Part shown: positions 1-9,224 of the stretch, one piece after another | How the letters are laid out: every line of letters begins with the position of its first letter | How positions within the stretch are numbered: position 1 is the first letter of the stretch | Assembly: GCA_030849065.1 (NCBI GenBank) | Contig: JASAON010001610.1 | Location: 1-64,000, forward strand | Reading direction: 5' to 3' | Source of the DNA: Jaenimonas drosophilae | Taxonomy: Eukaryota; Euglenozoa; Kinetoplastea; Trypanosomatida; Trypanosomatidae | Length of the DNA stretch: 64,000 nt | The notes under the pieces: generated by a model | The model's input: the letters and a program-made list of their open reading frames with translations, nothing else | The model's database searches: none | What the model was told of the DNA's origin: nothing | Position numbers and translations under genes: made by a program

Positions 1-322
1 GTTTGTCTTGTTGCATGCAACATAGTCATGGCAAACGCATCATCCATCACAGTGACGTTGTGCGTGTTTGTGTGCGCGGATGCGCGCATGATTCATGTGG
101 AAACACGAAGGAGAGAAGCGGTACGATGGCCATCAACATCATCATCGGTACCACCATCATCTCTCTCTACGCCTACATCTATATGCAGCCCATGCTTATC
201 CTCCCTCCTCCGCAATGAATGACATTGTGTGTTGTTGTTGCTGTTGCCCAGCACACCAACACACACCTCAAAATGAATGATCGCAATCAGCCGCACACGT
301 ACGTACGCGCACACGTCGCAGC
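1..322. other. Gene-free left edge, 3' flank of the last minus-strand gene
   Basis: This stretch lies downstream of the minus-strand gene that ends at 323, so it should contain that gene's 3' UTR. It holds short ATC and GTT repeats (about 130-165 and 225-245) and CA-rich DNA. The short ORFs present have biased, repetitive composition and no recognisable domain. I see no RNA gene here. Confidence 0.5.
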
Positions 323-2593
323 TTAATCGCTATCATCGGTGAGTGTTTCCGACCCCGTTTCAGACCTCATCTGCACCGGAGAGCGGTGCTCCTCCGCCGT
401 TGCGGTGCGGGGCTGTGAGGCGGTGGGATGCGATGAGGCTGGACCACATGCAGAAGCGCTCCGCGCCCGCTCTCGCTCCTGATGTTGCCGGATCGCCGCG
501 TAGTTATCCTCGTTGAGGGAGGGAGGTGCGCCACGCTGCGTGCGTATAGGGGCCTCCTCTTCTGTTTGGCTGCTGCCACTCAGCCACTCACCCTCGCCGT
601 GGTCCTGGAACATGATGGCGGTGGGCTCACGAGGGCTCAGGGAGTGTGGCGGGGCACCATCGTAGGAAGATGCGGTTGTAGATCGGCGTGAGGTGTAGGT
701 GACCGGCACGCCATCATCCTCATCATCATCGGCGGGATGCATGGATCGCGAGACGGCTGTTGGCGGTGGCAGCGCGCGTCCTCCCGTGGAGCGCTCATCC
801 ACTTCTGGAGAGAGCGGTACCACCACGTTGATGCTGCTTCCATCACTCACACAGCTCTGCCGGCTGCTGGACTTACGGTGCTGTGATGGTGGTGCGTCCT
901 TCTTCGCCGAACGTGGCGCGGAGATGCGCGGCTTCTGGCGGCCACGGCCACTCCCGGGCGGCACCTCCGTACGTGCCGATTGCTTCGATGGGGTGGTGGT
1001 GAGGCTACTGATGGATGGGCTCAGATCCACGACCGTCGTCCGCTGACTGCGTGACGTCGGTCTAGTTGGCGTGTGTTGGGCCGAGGACGAGGGGGCGGCC
1101 TTGTTGGCCCCACGCATCATGGATGGCTCGGCAAAAGGCTCCGGTGATACGGCTCGTGCAGATGCCACAACCGTTGACGGAGGTGCGGGATGGGAGCTCC
1201 GGCTGCGACTTCCTCGCCCGCTCTTCTTACGCGCGCTCTGTGAGTTGTACCAGCCAAATGGTGATGGCTCACCACGGGCGGAGCTCATCGGCGTTCCGAA
1301 GCGTGAGGAGGTGGAGTGGCTCCGGCAGCTCTGAAAATCCTCCGACTGACGCACGGGGAAGCTCGAGGTGGCGCGTGAGCCCATGCGCAGGTCCGTCGCG
1401 ACACTCTGAAAAGACGTGAAGCGAATGGGCGGTGCAGCTGGCATGTTGTTATTTGGGGTGTTGGGGATCGGCGAACGCGACCACCCTCCGTCAGCTCCAC
1501 CGTGGCTGACGGTGTAGCTCCGGCCCGTGTCGTTGCTCCGGCAGCTGTAGAAGGCCTCGGAAGGTGCCGGGCACTCACTCCCCAGGCTTGTGTTGCCCGA
1601 CGCACTGCGGCAGAAGGGTGAGGAGGCCATGCTGCTGCTGGCATGTTGCATGCGGTTGTTGCGTACCGTAGTTACGGTCATGGTGGAGCCGCTGGGCCGA
1701 CGTGCGTAGGCCTGTGAGGCCGTCGATGGCAGTGGAGGTCGGCCTGCTGGATGCGGTGTGGCAGAGGTGGTGGAGGGGTGCCCAGCGGCGGCGCCAACAT
1801 CTCGGGTGAGTTGTTGGGGATCAGGGCTGCGGCCGTCGCGGAGGCTCGCCTCGCGGGCGGCAGAGACCCGTCGTGCGGAGGAGGCGGCCCGCGTGGGAGC
1901 GGCATCAGCCCCACCACCAAATGGCGCAGAATCCTCGACGGGCTCCATCTCACGATGGCCGACGTCGCTTTCCGTGTAGTCCTCAAAGGGTGTGTAGAAG
2001 GCGCTGCTCGGGGCGTAAAAGGAGGCCTCGGAGGGCTCCACGGCCGCGGCTGCACGGGTTAGAAGTGCTTTAGGAGGTGCGTATTGTTGTTGTTGCTGTT
2101 GGGTGAGTGCGAGGGTTGATGGGAGCTCCTCCAAGCTCTGGAACTCACCGGATTGTTGCTCGTCAATCCAGACATCATCACCATCATCATCATCATCGCC
2201 AACAGCGGCCTCCGGTGATGGTCGGCGGCTCTCCATCGACAAGGGCGGCGGAGATTGGCCGCGTGTGAGCGCGATGGGCGAGGCAAAGGCCGCCGCCGGA
2301 GGCACCTCCACAGGCCTTACGCCATCTTCACTGGGCCGGCCAGGCTGCACCACCGGAGTGGCGTTGAGGCGGCTGTAGCGTCGTGACGGTGATTCATCGG
2401 CGTCCAGCCCGCCACCCGTCGTGGAGGAGCCCATCGCAGGCGCGGTGGCACGGCTCGCGCTGCGGCCTCGGCTTTGGCTTTGGCCACGTGTTTGCGAGAC
2501 CTCCTGCAGGGCACCATGATCGCTATCCGAGGTTGTGAAGTCGCTCGACGGTGCAGGACTACGCACGTTGTTCTTGGAGCAGCAACCGCCCAT
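323..2593 (-). CDS. Disordered protein with N-terminal myristoylation/palmitoylation signal
   Basis: A 756-residue protein with no recognisable folded domain. It begins MGGCCSKN: Gly2 is available for N-myristoylation, Ser6 and Lys7 fit the N-myristoyltransferase preference, and Cys4/Cys5 are placed for palmitoylation. It is therefore probably held on the inner face of the plasma or flagellar membrane (inference from the motif). The rest is rich in Ser, Pro, Arg and Ala with short acidic and poly-Gln stretches (around residues 135-172), which suggests intrinsic disorder and many phosphorylation sites. The next gene upstream in the same transcript (3700-5799) has the same design, so the two may be diverged duplicates or may have converged. 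I do not recognise an orthologue. The ATG is chosen because it gives a textbook acylation signal. Confidence 0.7.
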   Translation of the reverse strand: MGGCCSKNNVRSPAPSSDFTTSDSDHGALQEVSQTRGQSQSRGRSASRATAPAMGSSTTGGGLDADESPSRRYSRLNATPVVQPGRPSEDGVRPVEVPPAAAFASPIALTRGQSPPPLSMESRRPSPEAAVGDDDDDGDDVWIDEQQSGEFQSLEELPSTLALTQQQQQQYAPPKALLTRAAAAVEPSEASFYAPSSAFYTPFEDYTESDVGHREMEPVEDSAPFGGGADAAPTRAASSARRVSAAREASLRDGRSPDPQQLTRDVGAAAGHPSTTSATPHPAGRPPLPSTASQAYARRPSGSTMTVTTVRNNRMQHASSSMASSPFCRSASGNTSLGSECPAPSEAFYSCRSNDTGRSYTVSHGGADGGWSRSPIPNTPNNNMPAAPPIRFTSFQSVATDLRMGSRATSSFPVRQSEDFQSCRSHSTSSRFGTPMSSARGEPSPFGWYNSQSARKKSGRGSRSRSSHPAPPSTVVASARAVSPEPFAEPSMMRGANKAAPSSSAQHTPTRPTSRSQRTTVVDLSPSISSLTTTPSKQSARTEVPPGSGRGRQKPRISAPRSAKKDAPPSQHRKSSSRQSCVSDGSSINVVVPLSPEVDERSTGGRALPPPTAVSRSMHPADDDEDDGVPVTYTSRRSTTASSYDGAPPHSLSPREPTAIMFQDHGEGEWLSGSSQTEEEAPIRTQRGAPPSLNEDNYAAIRQHQERERARSASACGPASSHPTASQPRTATAEEHRSPVQMRSETGSETLTDDSD

Positions 2594-2839
2594 TGTGTTC
2601 TATTGATTGTTGTTGTGCGTGCGTGTGTGCGTGTTGATGGTCGTTTCTACTGAAAAGAAAAAAAGAAACCTGAACGATGGCCACGTGAGTGGGGAGTTGT
2701 TTGGCGTCAACGTGGCAACCAAGAAAAGCCCACGCGACCAGCGAAAGAGAGGCGGTAACGATGGATTAGGCAAAAAGTGAAACGGAGCAGCTCCACGACA
2801 GGTCCACCTGGGTCCACGTGCGGAGTCGTTAAGATCTTC

Positions 2840-2863
2840 ATGATGATGATGATGATGATGATG
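2840..2863. repeat. (ATG)8 microsatellite
   Basis: Eight perfect ATG units lie in the spacer upstream of the 323-2593 gene. Trinucleotide runs of this ATG/ATC kind recur across the left array, including inside genes, where they encode Asp runs. Confidence 0.9.
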
Positions 2864-3312
2864 GAGAAAGAAAGAGAGGACACCAATGATAGATTGCCAC
2901 AGTTGTGTGAGCAGCATGAGCCAAACAGGCTGACAAGTGTCGCTGAGGTACACAAGACAAGATTTGCCCGTCCAGAGAATCGCCCACTCGCAAGGTGAAG
3001 ATGATGAATGGAGTTGCTTATTTTCGGGCAAACAACCTTCTGCTGCCACTCCATCTTCATCCCACCTCCCCTGTCACGGCAACGACAGACAAGGAAGACC
3101 ACAGCGCTGAATACCCCATTCTACTCTCCGCGCGCTCGATTAATCCCAGCCACACACACACAGAGACAAGAAAACAACAGAAAGAACGTGAGAGGAGGAA
3201 AAACACGAACCAAATCTTCCCAATCCTGGCAAATGGCGGAGACATCGACCCAGCAGAACACTGCGGGACTGGCGGAGGAAGAACTGCTCTGCTTGCCACG
3301 CATCGTTTTCAG

Positions 3313-3333
3313 ATCATCATCATCATCATCATC
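3313..3333. repeat. (ATC)7 microsatellite
   Basis: Seven perfect ATC units lie in the spacer between the two acylated-protein genes. Confidence 0.9.
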
Positions 3334-3699
3334 AAAATCAAGTTATTGTATGCGCGTCGGAAGAAGGAAGAAGATCATATCACTGCAACTACACAGTTTA
3401 GGTCTTGTGTGTTGTGCCCATGCGTCATCCACATCAGCCAGGTCTGACGCACGCACAAACACAACGCCCATCCAATCCTCTCTCTCTCTTTTCATTCTTC
3501 TCACTCAGAATGGAGGGGGAAAAGAAAGGGTGAGAGGCCCCAAAAATGGTCGGCCAAAACAATCGATAAGTTCCGCAGCTGAGGAACGCGGCGGGGGTGC
3601 CTCACTCCCACCAGTTGCACAGCGTGGATTGGGTGAGCTAAGAGGGGAGAAGCTACAACACACGCACACATCCTTTCTCTGGTGGCCAAACACACAACC

Positions 3700-5799
3700 C
3701 TACATTGGCGTTGTGTCTGCCAGCTGAAACACAATTCGTATCTGACGCAGAATCCTCCACCCGCCTTCATCAGGAAGGGGGCGCTGGAGCTTCCAGTTCT
3801 CCCCCTCACCTCCCTCACGCTGCACCAACTCACCACCGCCCTCACTTGGCGAGACTGGAGACGCCACCTTGGCACCATCCACAGCCTTCGACGGTTTCGC
3901 TGCTGCTGCCCGGCGACGACCATCTTCAGCCGGTGCCTTGGCTGCAGCTCCTGAAGATGGTTTGGCCGCTCCAGAGGTACCTCCTCTCCTTGGAGAAACC
4001 ACTCGGGCTGCAGGGCTGGCAAGAGAAGGTGCCGCCAACGGGGCAACCTTGGCAGTAGCTGGCGGCTGTGCCGCAGTTGGGCGAGAGTCGGGCTTCGAGC
4101 CACGTCCAAGAGGTGCCGCAGAAGGGCTTCCCGACGAGGTCAAGGGCTTCCCTGCTTCACTGCTAGCACCACCAACTGGAGCAAGCGTTGGCTTGGCGAA
4201 GCTTGTACCCTTCCTCCCTGGCTCTTCTGCAGCGGCGGTTGCAGAAGCAGCAGGGGAACCAGCTCCAGCAAGCTTCGGCGAGCTCTCCTTGGCAGAAGCA
4301 GCAGGGGAACCAGCTCCAGCAAGCATCGGCGAGCCCTTCGTGGCGGCAGCAGCGGTGGTACCTGCCAGCTGTTGGGATGCCTTGTGAGGTGCTCCAGTCG
4401 CCGTGATGGGGGGAGAGTTTGCCACAGGTTGTGCCGAGGCCGTGAGACGTGCAGCCCTGCTGCTCGCAGGAGTGGCTTGTGCTGCGGTGGTGGTGGTGGT
4501 GGTGGTTGGGCAGTGGCCAGTCTGTGAAGTAGGGTCTGTGTGCGTTGGCACGGCTGGAGTGGCTGACGGAGAGTGCGGCGACGGTGGCCGCCTCCTTGGC
4601 GTGGAGGGACGAGCGAAGATCATCTCCGGCACGTCAAGGCTGGATTTGTGTGTGGAGCGTGCGAGTGGGGTGGACGTGCAGGACTGCCACGTGTGGTCTG
4701 CCGCGAGGTGCGGAGAAGTGGTTGGGTTGTGCTCACCCAGGCGCAGTGCGGGAGGTGGGCTCGTCAGGTTGGGAGACTTGGTTCCACGACGTGGAGGAGT
4801 CTGAAGACGGAGGGTGGGCAGCTGGGGTTGGTGGTCAGCGTGGCGTACCTCTGCCACCTCGCTACGAGCCTGCCGGTGTTGGGGCGGTGTGGTGCGTCCC
4901 TCGTTGGGTGAATGATGTTGGGCGGAGATGGCAGCAGGTAAGTGATGGGGGGTCGTGGCAGTATGACGGCCATCTGGGCTGGAAACCTTCACTCCTCCTT
5001 CCTGTGCGTGGGTTGGTGTGCGGGTGTTGTTGGCGGCATTTCCAGGACGGCCTTCGCGGTGTTGTTCTGCGGTGGTCTGTTTGGAAGATGGTCGTGCGTG
5101 ATGAGAATGGCTGCGCTGTGGTTGCCCACTACCCGCCCCATCCCCTGCTCGCTCCTTCTTCTTGCGCGGAGAGGGGGAGGAGGATGCATGGCGGTGTGCC
5201 GACGGCGGCTGTGCGGCCAAAGTGGGGTGAGTGGGGGCCGCCGCTGCAGAATCGTATTTATGCGTCGCTGCAGTGGCGGGGACGATAATGCGGGTGGAGG
5301 TCTGTGCGGCGGGTGAGGCCGTGCCGGTGCTGGTGCTCTCCGTGTGAGAAGACGTGAGGGCACAATCGCAACTGGTTGGAACCGACTCTCCGCACACTGG
5401 TGCCATGGTGGTCATGGGTGCTTCATTCAGCTTGGTGCTTGGTGGTGGTTTGGCGTCCGTGTGGAGAACAGCCATCGATTGTGGTGCTGAGCTGCCCGGT
5501 ACGCCACCTCCGTCAGAGGAAACAGCGCCATCCTTCTTGTCCTCCGATGTGGTGGCGGGGGAACTGGCGGAGCTCACCTCTGGAGTGGCCTCACATCGAG
5601 AGGCATCCGTTCCAGAGGTCGTGGGGTTCATCGCCGCGCTACAGGGATGATCCTCCGCCCTTGGCAGTCTCTCGGCAGAGGTTGGGCTCACGCGCTTGGC
5701 GCCAAGCGGGGGAGATGGAGCGGCATTGCGGACGTTGTTCCCGTGCTCCACTGACGGTGGTGCCTGTGCGGGATGCTCCTTGGACTCACCGCAGCCCAT
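3700..5799 (-). CDS. Disordered protein with MGCGESK acylation signal and 17-residue repeat
   Basis: A 699-residue protein starting MGCGESKEH. Gly2, Ser6 and Lys7 fit N-myristoylation and Cys3 fits palmitoylation. The same MGCGxSK-like start is known from kinetoplastid calpain-related and other flagellar or cortical membrane proteins, but no calpain domain is present here. The body is Ala/Pro/Ser/Thr-rich and looks disordered. It carries a run of Thr (TTTTTTT, near residue 430) and two copies of a 17-residue unit containing LAGAGSPAASA, encoded by a 51-bp direct repeat. The C-terminal third is Lys/Ala/Pro-rich and basic. It lies immediately downstream, in transcript order, of the calpain-like gene at 6452-8731. 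Its function is unknown; peripheral membrane anchoring is inferred. Confidence 0.7.
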   Translation of the reverse strand: MGCGESKEHPAQAPPSVEHGNNVRNAAPSPPLGAKRVSPTSAERLPRAEDHPCSAAMNPTTSGTDASRCEATPEVSSASSPATTSEDKKDGAVSSDGGGVPGSSAPQSMAVLHTDAKPPPSTKLNEAPMTTMAPVCGESVPTSCDCALTSSHTESTSTGTASPAAQTSTRIIVPATAATHKYDSAAAAPTHPTLAAQPPSAHRHASSSPSPRKKKERAGDGAGSGQPQRSHSHHARPSSKQTTAEQHREGRPGNAANNTRTPTHAQEGGVKVSSPDGRHTATTPHHLPAAISAQHHSPNEGRTTPPQHRQARSEVAEVRHADHQPQLPTLRLQTPPRRGTKSPNLTSPPPALRLGEHNPTTSPHLAADHTWQSCTSTPLARSTHKSSLDVPEMIFARPSTPRRRPPSPHSPSATPAVPTHTDPTSQTGHCPTTTTTTTAAQATPASSRAARLTASAQPVANSPPITATGAPHKASQQLAGTTAAAATKGSPMLAGAGSPAASAKESSPKLAGAGSPAASATAAAEEPGRKGTSFAKPTLAPVGGASSEAGKPLTSSGSPSAAPLGRGSKPDSRPTAAQPPATAKVAPLAAPSLASPAARVVSPRRGGTSGAAKPSSGAAAKAPAEDGRRRAAAAKPSKAVDGAKVASPVSPSEGGGELVQREGGEGENWKLQRPLPDEGGWRILRQIRIVFQLADTTPM
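4241..4342 (-). repeat. 51-bp tandem direct repeat inside a coding sequence
   Basis: Two adjacent near-identical 51-bp units start at 4241 and 4292. They keep the reading frame and encode two copies of a 17-residue Ser/Pro/Ala/Gly module in the 3700-5799 protein. Confidence 0.85.
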
Positions 5800-6451
5800 A
5801 ATTTCTCAGAGTCTCTCGTGGGTGCGCGCAGCACACGTGAAGAAAAAGATGTTGGTATGACCTTGACAGATAGCAGGAGCAGAGAATGAAGTGGTGAAAG
5901 AATGATGTTGGAGTGGGTCCACGTCGTGGTGCATGTGTGTGTGTGTTTCAGGAGCGGCAGATGTAGGAGTATGGATGAATGGAATGGTTGGATTGTTGTG
6001 AGTGCAGGAGCAGGGTCGGGGAAGATTAAGTGAATACGGTACAAGCAAAAATGGGGTGAGTGCATATGGTGGGCAGAGAAAAAGAGGGCGTGCGCCCCCC
6101 CCCCCCCAATCCCTCATCATGCATTCAGCTGGCCAGACCCCTGCATCAACGGCAACACAGGAGTTGAATAGCTTGCCAGCTCCCCAAAGGCTATCTAGAG
6201 GGAAGAACACCCTCCCAACAATGAGCAATCTGCGTCGGGTCAGACTAAGGAAATGATCCACGCACGCGTACACGTACGTACACACTCAAGATACACCCAG
6301 CAAGTGTGTGAGGCACCACAGCAAGCCAACAACGATGAAGATGCCATACCAAGGCAAGAGAGACACTTCCAGGACACATGTTGTGGTGTGCTTACCGTTT
6401 TGCAGTAAATCGGCAGCGGAAAGGAATTGCCAACAAGTGTTTGGAGTTATC
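5800..6451. other. Intergenic region with a 13-base C run
   Basis: About 650 bp between the MGCGESK gene and the calpain gene. It contains TG-rich DNA near 5934-5946 and a C run at 6095-6107, which is a G13 tract on the transcribed sense (minus) strand. The 159-residue minus-strand ORF here (5806-6285) is pyrimidine-tract translation and shows no domain. Confidence 0.5.
6095..6107. repeat. C13 homopolymer (G13 on the sense strand)
   Basis: Thirteen consecutive C on the plus strand, in the spacer downstream of the calpain gene. A matching 13-base G run on the plus strand is at 28353-28365. Confidence 0.9.
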
Positions 6452-8731
6452 TCAGTAGGGGAATGGGTAGGGCTCGCGGAGCTGCTTGTTGGTTACTGTG
6501 CTGGTGCCTTGCCGAATTATGGGAGGATGTCCTGGCACAACATCCTGGAAGCACACTTCAACCCTCGACGCCGCCGAGGCGTTGAAGAGGGAGCTGTTGG
6601 CGTACACCTCGTGTTGTACGGGGAGGGTGAGGAACTCCACGACCGTGGAGTTGGAGGTGAAGAGTCCACCCGCTGGGGTGAGGACGCTGAGAACCGTGGG
6701 CACAGGCAAAGGGCCTGAGATGCCCCGAAGCCGTGGCACCACCAGGTAAGGGGAGTACTTGGGGTCCAGCTCCAGCATCATGGAAACCTGGTTGCCGGAG
6801 AAGTAGGTGATGGCATCCCCTGGGCCACCAGGGGCCTCCGGGTCATGCGAGGAGCTGTTCCAGAACTCCTGCATGCGCAGTGTCGTGGCGTCAAAGCGGC
6901 GAGTCTTTTTTTGCTTTGCCTGTTCCAGCTCCTGTTGGCTTCGCCGACTTCGTGTAACCTCCATGGCCATGTACTCGTGTGGCAGCACAGCCCCGCCGTG
7001 GCCAAGGCGCTCTCGTTGGTTCAGCATCAGAAGAACCTTCTCCTTTTGCTGGACGGAGATGCACAGCACCACGGGTGGTGCCGTGAGACGGAACTCTACA
7101 GGAAGGCGGTACTCACGTCGCTTCTCCTTGAGGAAGCACACCGCCGCCCCATCCAGGTACTTCACCGCATCCTGCCAGCACATGTAGAAGGTTCCATCAT
7201 CATTCTTGCTCGGCTTGCAGATGGAGCGAATGAGTCCATGTTCAGCCCAGCCGGGCCAATCCCGCCCCCACGCCCCACTCCACCCACCCTCAGAGCCCCA
7301 CGGATTGCGCAGCTTCAGCAGCTGCACACCAAAAGGGAACTGGTAAATGTCCATGAGGCTGTAGGCGTGGCCAGGACGCAGGCCAGTACGGTTGTTGCGG
7401 CTATCTAGCAGCTCCGCATGCTGCTCTTGTGTGTCGGTGCCTGGGGTCCACACCGCAACGAGGTACTTCTTCTTCAGATATCTACGCAGGGTCGCAAAGA
7501 GCGCGGCGGGAACGGCTGCATCCCCACTCCTCACCGCCTCCTCCCACCGCTTGGACAAGTTGATGGAGGGGCAGCCCGTCAGGCTCGTCAGGGCCGCCAC
7601 GGGACTCCCCCCTTCAATCGCACTGTAGCTCCCAAACGACTTGGCAAAGGCCTTCTCCAACAAGGACACCCACATATCAAAGGGGCCCTTGGCAGACTGG
7701 CCAAAGCAGGGCGTTCCACACTTGGTTGGGAGGTAGGCGTCCACCAAGACGTTGGTCCACCAGCCGGAGCGGTTGATGAAGATGCGGTAGCCACCCACCG
7801 CCCGCTCCTTGCGACGTTTGGAGTTGCGCACCGGGTGGCGAAGCAGCCGGCGCAGGCGGTCCGGCTGTAGGGCGATGAGGGCGAGGCTCGACATGAGCCA
7901 GCAATCCCCGAGACTGCCTTGGCGGATGGAAGACGGGTGGGCCCGGGAGCGGAGCACGGCCACCTCTTGACGGAGGTGGTGAGGCACCAGATCCTCGGGC
8001 TTCATCCACGGATGTGAAGCGCTAGCAAACGTGCGGCCGCCAGGTCCAGAGAGGGAGGCGGCCGTCGGGGGGAAGGACGGATCCACAAAGAAGAGGCCCT
8101 TCTTCCGGCACAGGTAGAGCACCTGCTCCTCCGCCGAGGCCGCACCACCTCCTGTGGGGCGTTTTTGCATGTTCTGCACCTCTTGTAGGCGCTGGATGAT
8201 GCCACAATCCCGACTCAGCCGCTTCGACGCCTCCGCTTCCAAGTGGGTGTAGAAGGGAACAGACAAGTCACGTACATCCACGGACATGGAGTAGTTTGGC
8301 ACGTCAGTATCAATAAAGAGCAAAAAAGGTTGGGTGCAGAGCGGGTAGACGATGACGGTGTAGTCCAGCCACCCCGCGTGGAGTGGGGAAGGTGTGATGC
8401 GGGTGGTGGCGCTACGACCAACGAAGGCTCCCACGGTGGGCTGCGACTCCGTCCCGGCGTGTGGCTCGTTGGTCGTGGTCAGCCCAAGTGGCTGGATGAG
8501 TGCCTCACGCGGGACAGAGCACGTGATGTGCATCTCGTGGGTATCGGTGTCGTTGTAAATGTACCAGGTTGATTTGCGCTCCACGCGGAAGCATCGGCCA
8601 CCGGGAAGGAGTGCGTAGATATCGGCACAACTCACCGTCGGGCCGAAGAAGTTGTAGGCACCAAACCAGCGGACCTCATGCCGCGACTTGTACTCGCCAC
8701 GTACACGGACCGTTCCTCCTTTGCAGGACAT
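6452..8731 (-). CDS. Calpain-like cysteine peptidase with complete catalytic triad
   Basis: A 759-residue protein from the ATG at 8731 (MSCKGGTVRV). The ORF stays open upstream to 9034, but that extension reads like untranslated pyrimidine-rich DNA. Residues about 30-160 resemble the kinetoplastid DUF1935 beta-sandwich found at the start of calpain-like proteins (STWYIYNDTD, then a second LDYTVIVYPL strand block). The C2 protease core follows: QGSLGDCW with Cys277, GHAYS with His455 and RNPWG with Asn476, so all three catalytic residues are present. The core closes with DGTFYMCWQDAVKYL. A C-terminal beta-rich region (about 550-759) may be a domain III equivalent. Many kinetoplastid calpain-like proteins have lost one or more triad residues, so this one is notable as probably active. 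There are no EF-hands. It has no acylation motif of its own, but the next gene in the transcript does. Confidence 0.9.
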   Translation of the reverse strand: MSCKGGTVRVRGEYKSRHEVRWFGAYNFFGPTVSCADIYALLPGGRCFRVERKSTWYIYNDTDTHEMHITCSVPREALIQPLGLTTTNEPHAGTESQPTVGAFVGRSATTRITPSPLHAGWLDYTVIVYPLCTQPFLLFIDTDVPNYSMSVDVRDLSVPFYTHLEAEASKRLSRDCGIIQRLQEVQNMQKRPTGGGAASAEEQVLYLCRKKGLFFVDPSFPPTAASLSGPGGRTFASASHPWMKPEDLVPHHLRQEVAVLRSRAHPSSIRQGSLGDCWLMSSLALIALQPDRLRRLLRHPVRNSKRRKERAVGGYRIFINRSGWWTNVLVDAYLPTKCGTPCFGQSAKGPFDMWVSLLEKAFAKSFGSYSAIEGGSPVAALTSLTGCPSINLSKRWEEAVRSGDAAVPAALFATLRRYLKKKYLVAVWTPGTDTQEQHAELLDSRNNRTGLRPGHAYSLMDIYQFPFGVQLLKLRNPWGSEGGWSGAWGRDWPGWAEHGLIRSICKPSKNDDGTFYMCWQDAVKYLDGAAVCFLKEKRREYRLPVEFRLTAPPVVLCISVQQKEKVLLMLNQRERLGHGGAVLPHEYMAMEVTRSRRSQQELEQAKQKKTRRFDATTLRMQEFWNSSSHDPEAPGGPGDAITYFSGNQVSMMLELDPKYSPYLVVPRLRGISGPLPVPTVLSVLTPAGGLFTSNSTVVEFLTLPVQHEVYANSSLFNASAASRVEVCFQDVVPGHPPIIRQGTSTVTNKQLREPYPFPY

Positions 8732-9224
8732 TGTAAAGTCTGGATGAGCACACGAATGAATGTGAAAGATAATAGTATGAAAAAAAAAACGAAGTGAGTC
8801 CTCTACCGAGAGGACTGTGAGTGTGTAGATGAGATGATGTGTCAAGCAGTGGTGAATGAGTTCGTCCTGCGTGTTCCTGCACGCCACATGGGGTGCTTCA
8901 GATACGTTGCGAGTGAGGAGAGAAGAGAGAGATAAAGAAAGAATTCTGGTTAGTGAGGGGTGGTGTACGTAGTCTGTGGCCCACTTGCGGTGTGAAAGGC
9001 TGAAATATGAAGGAAGAAGAGCAAGAAGAAGCACCTGTGAAGAAGAAGATGGATGAGAAAGTGCGTGCTACGCTGTCCTCGCCAGTATAGAATACGCTCG
9101 TTGTTGGGGTCAGCCACCAGTACATCACCAGAGAAGAAGAAGAGCCTTCAAGAGGGCGTAGTGATCCACGTCGTACCCATCTCACAAGATCCACTGTGGT
9201 GTTGGCTTTTCACTGAAGACAGCA
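8732..9224. other. Intergenic region, likely 5' UTR and splice signals of the calpain gene
   Basis: About 490 bp. On the sense (minus) strand it is pyrimidine-rich, with T runs opposite 8779-8789 and CTT/TCTTC tracts opposite 9009-9050. This fits a trans-splice acceptor region upstream of the calpain start. I see no gene. Confidence 0.45.

Larger units (their letters stand above)
2594..3699. other. Intergenic region with simple repeats
   Basis: About 1.1 kb between two minus-strand genes. It contains (ATG)8 at 2840-2863, (ATC)7 at 3313-3333, A-rich runs on the plus strand (pyrimidine runs on the sense minus strand, possible trans-splicing signals near 2655-2670) and CA-rich DNA. The longer plus-strand ORFs here are low-complexity and have no domain; I do not regard them as genes. 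Confidence 0.5.

Noticed and set aside
3008..3727. 239-codon plus-strand ORF
   Set aside because: Opposite to the array direction, low-complexity translation from ATC and CA repeats, and no domain.
8732..9034. In-frame N-terminal extension of the calpain gene
   Set aside because: Its translation is Ser/Leu/Phe-rich pyrimidine-tract sequence; the ATG at 8731 starts a typical N-terminal region.
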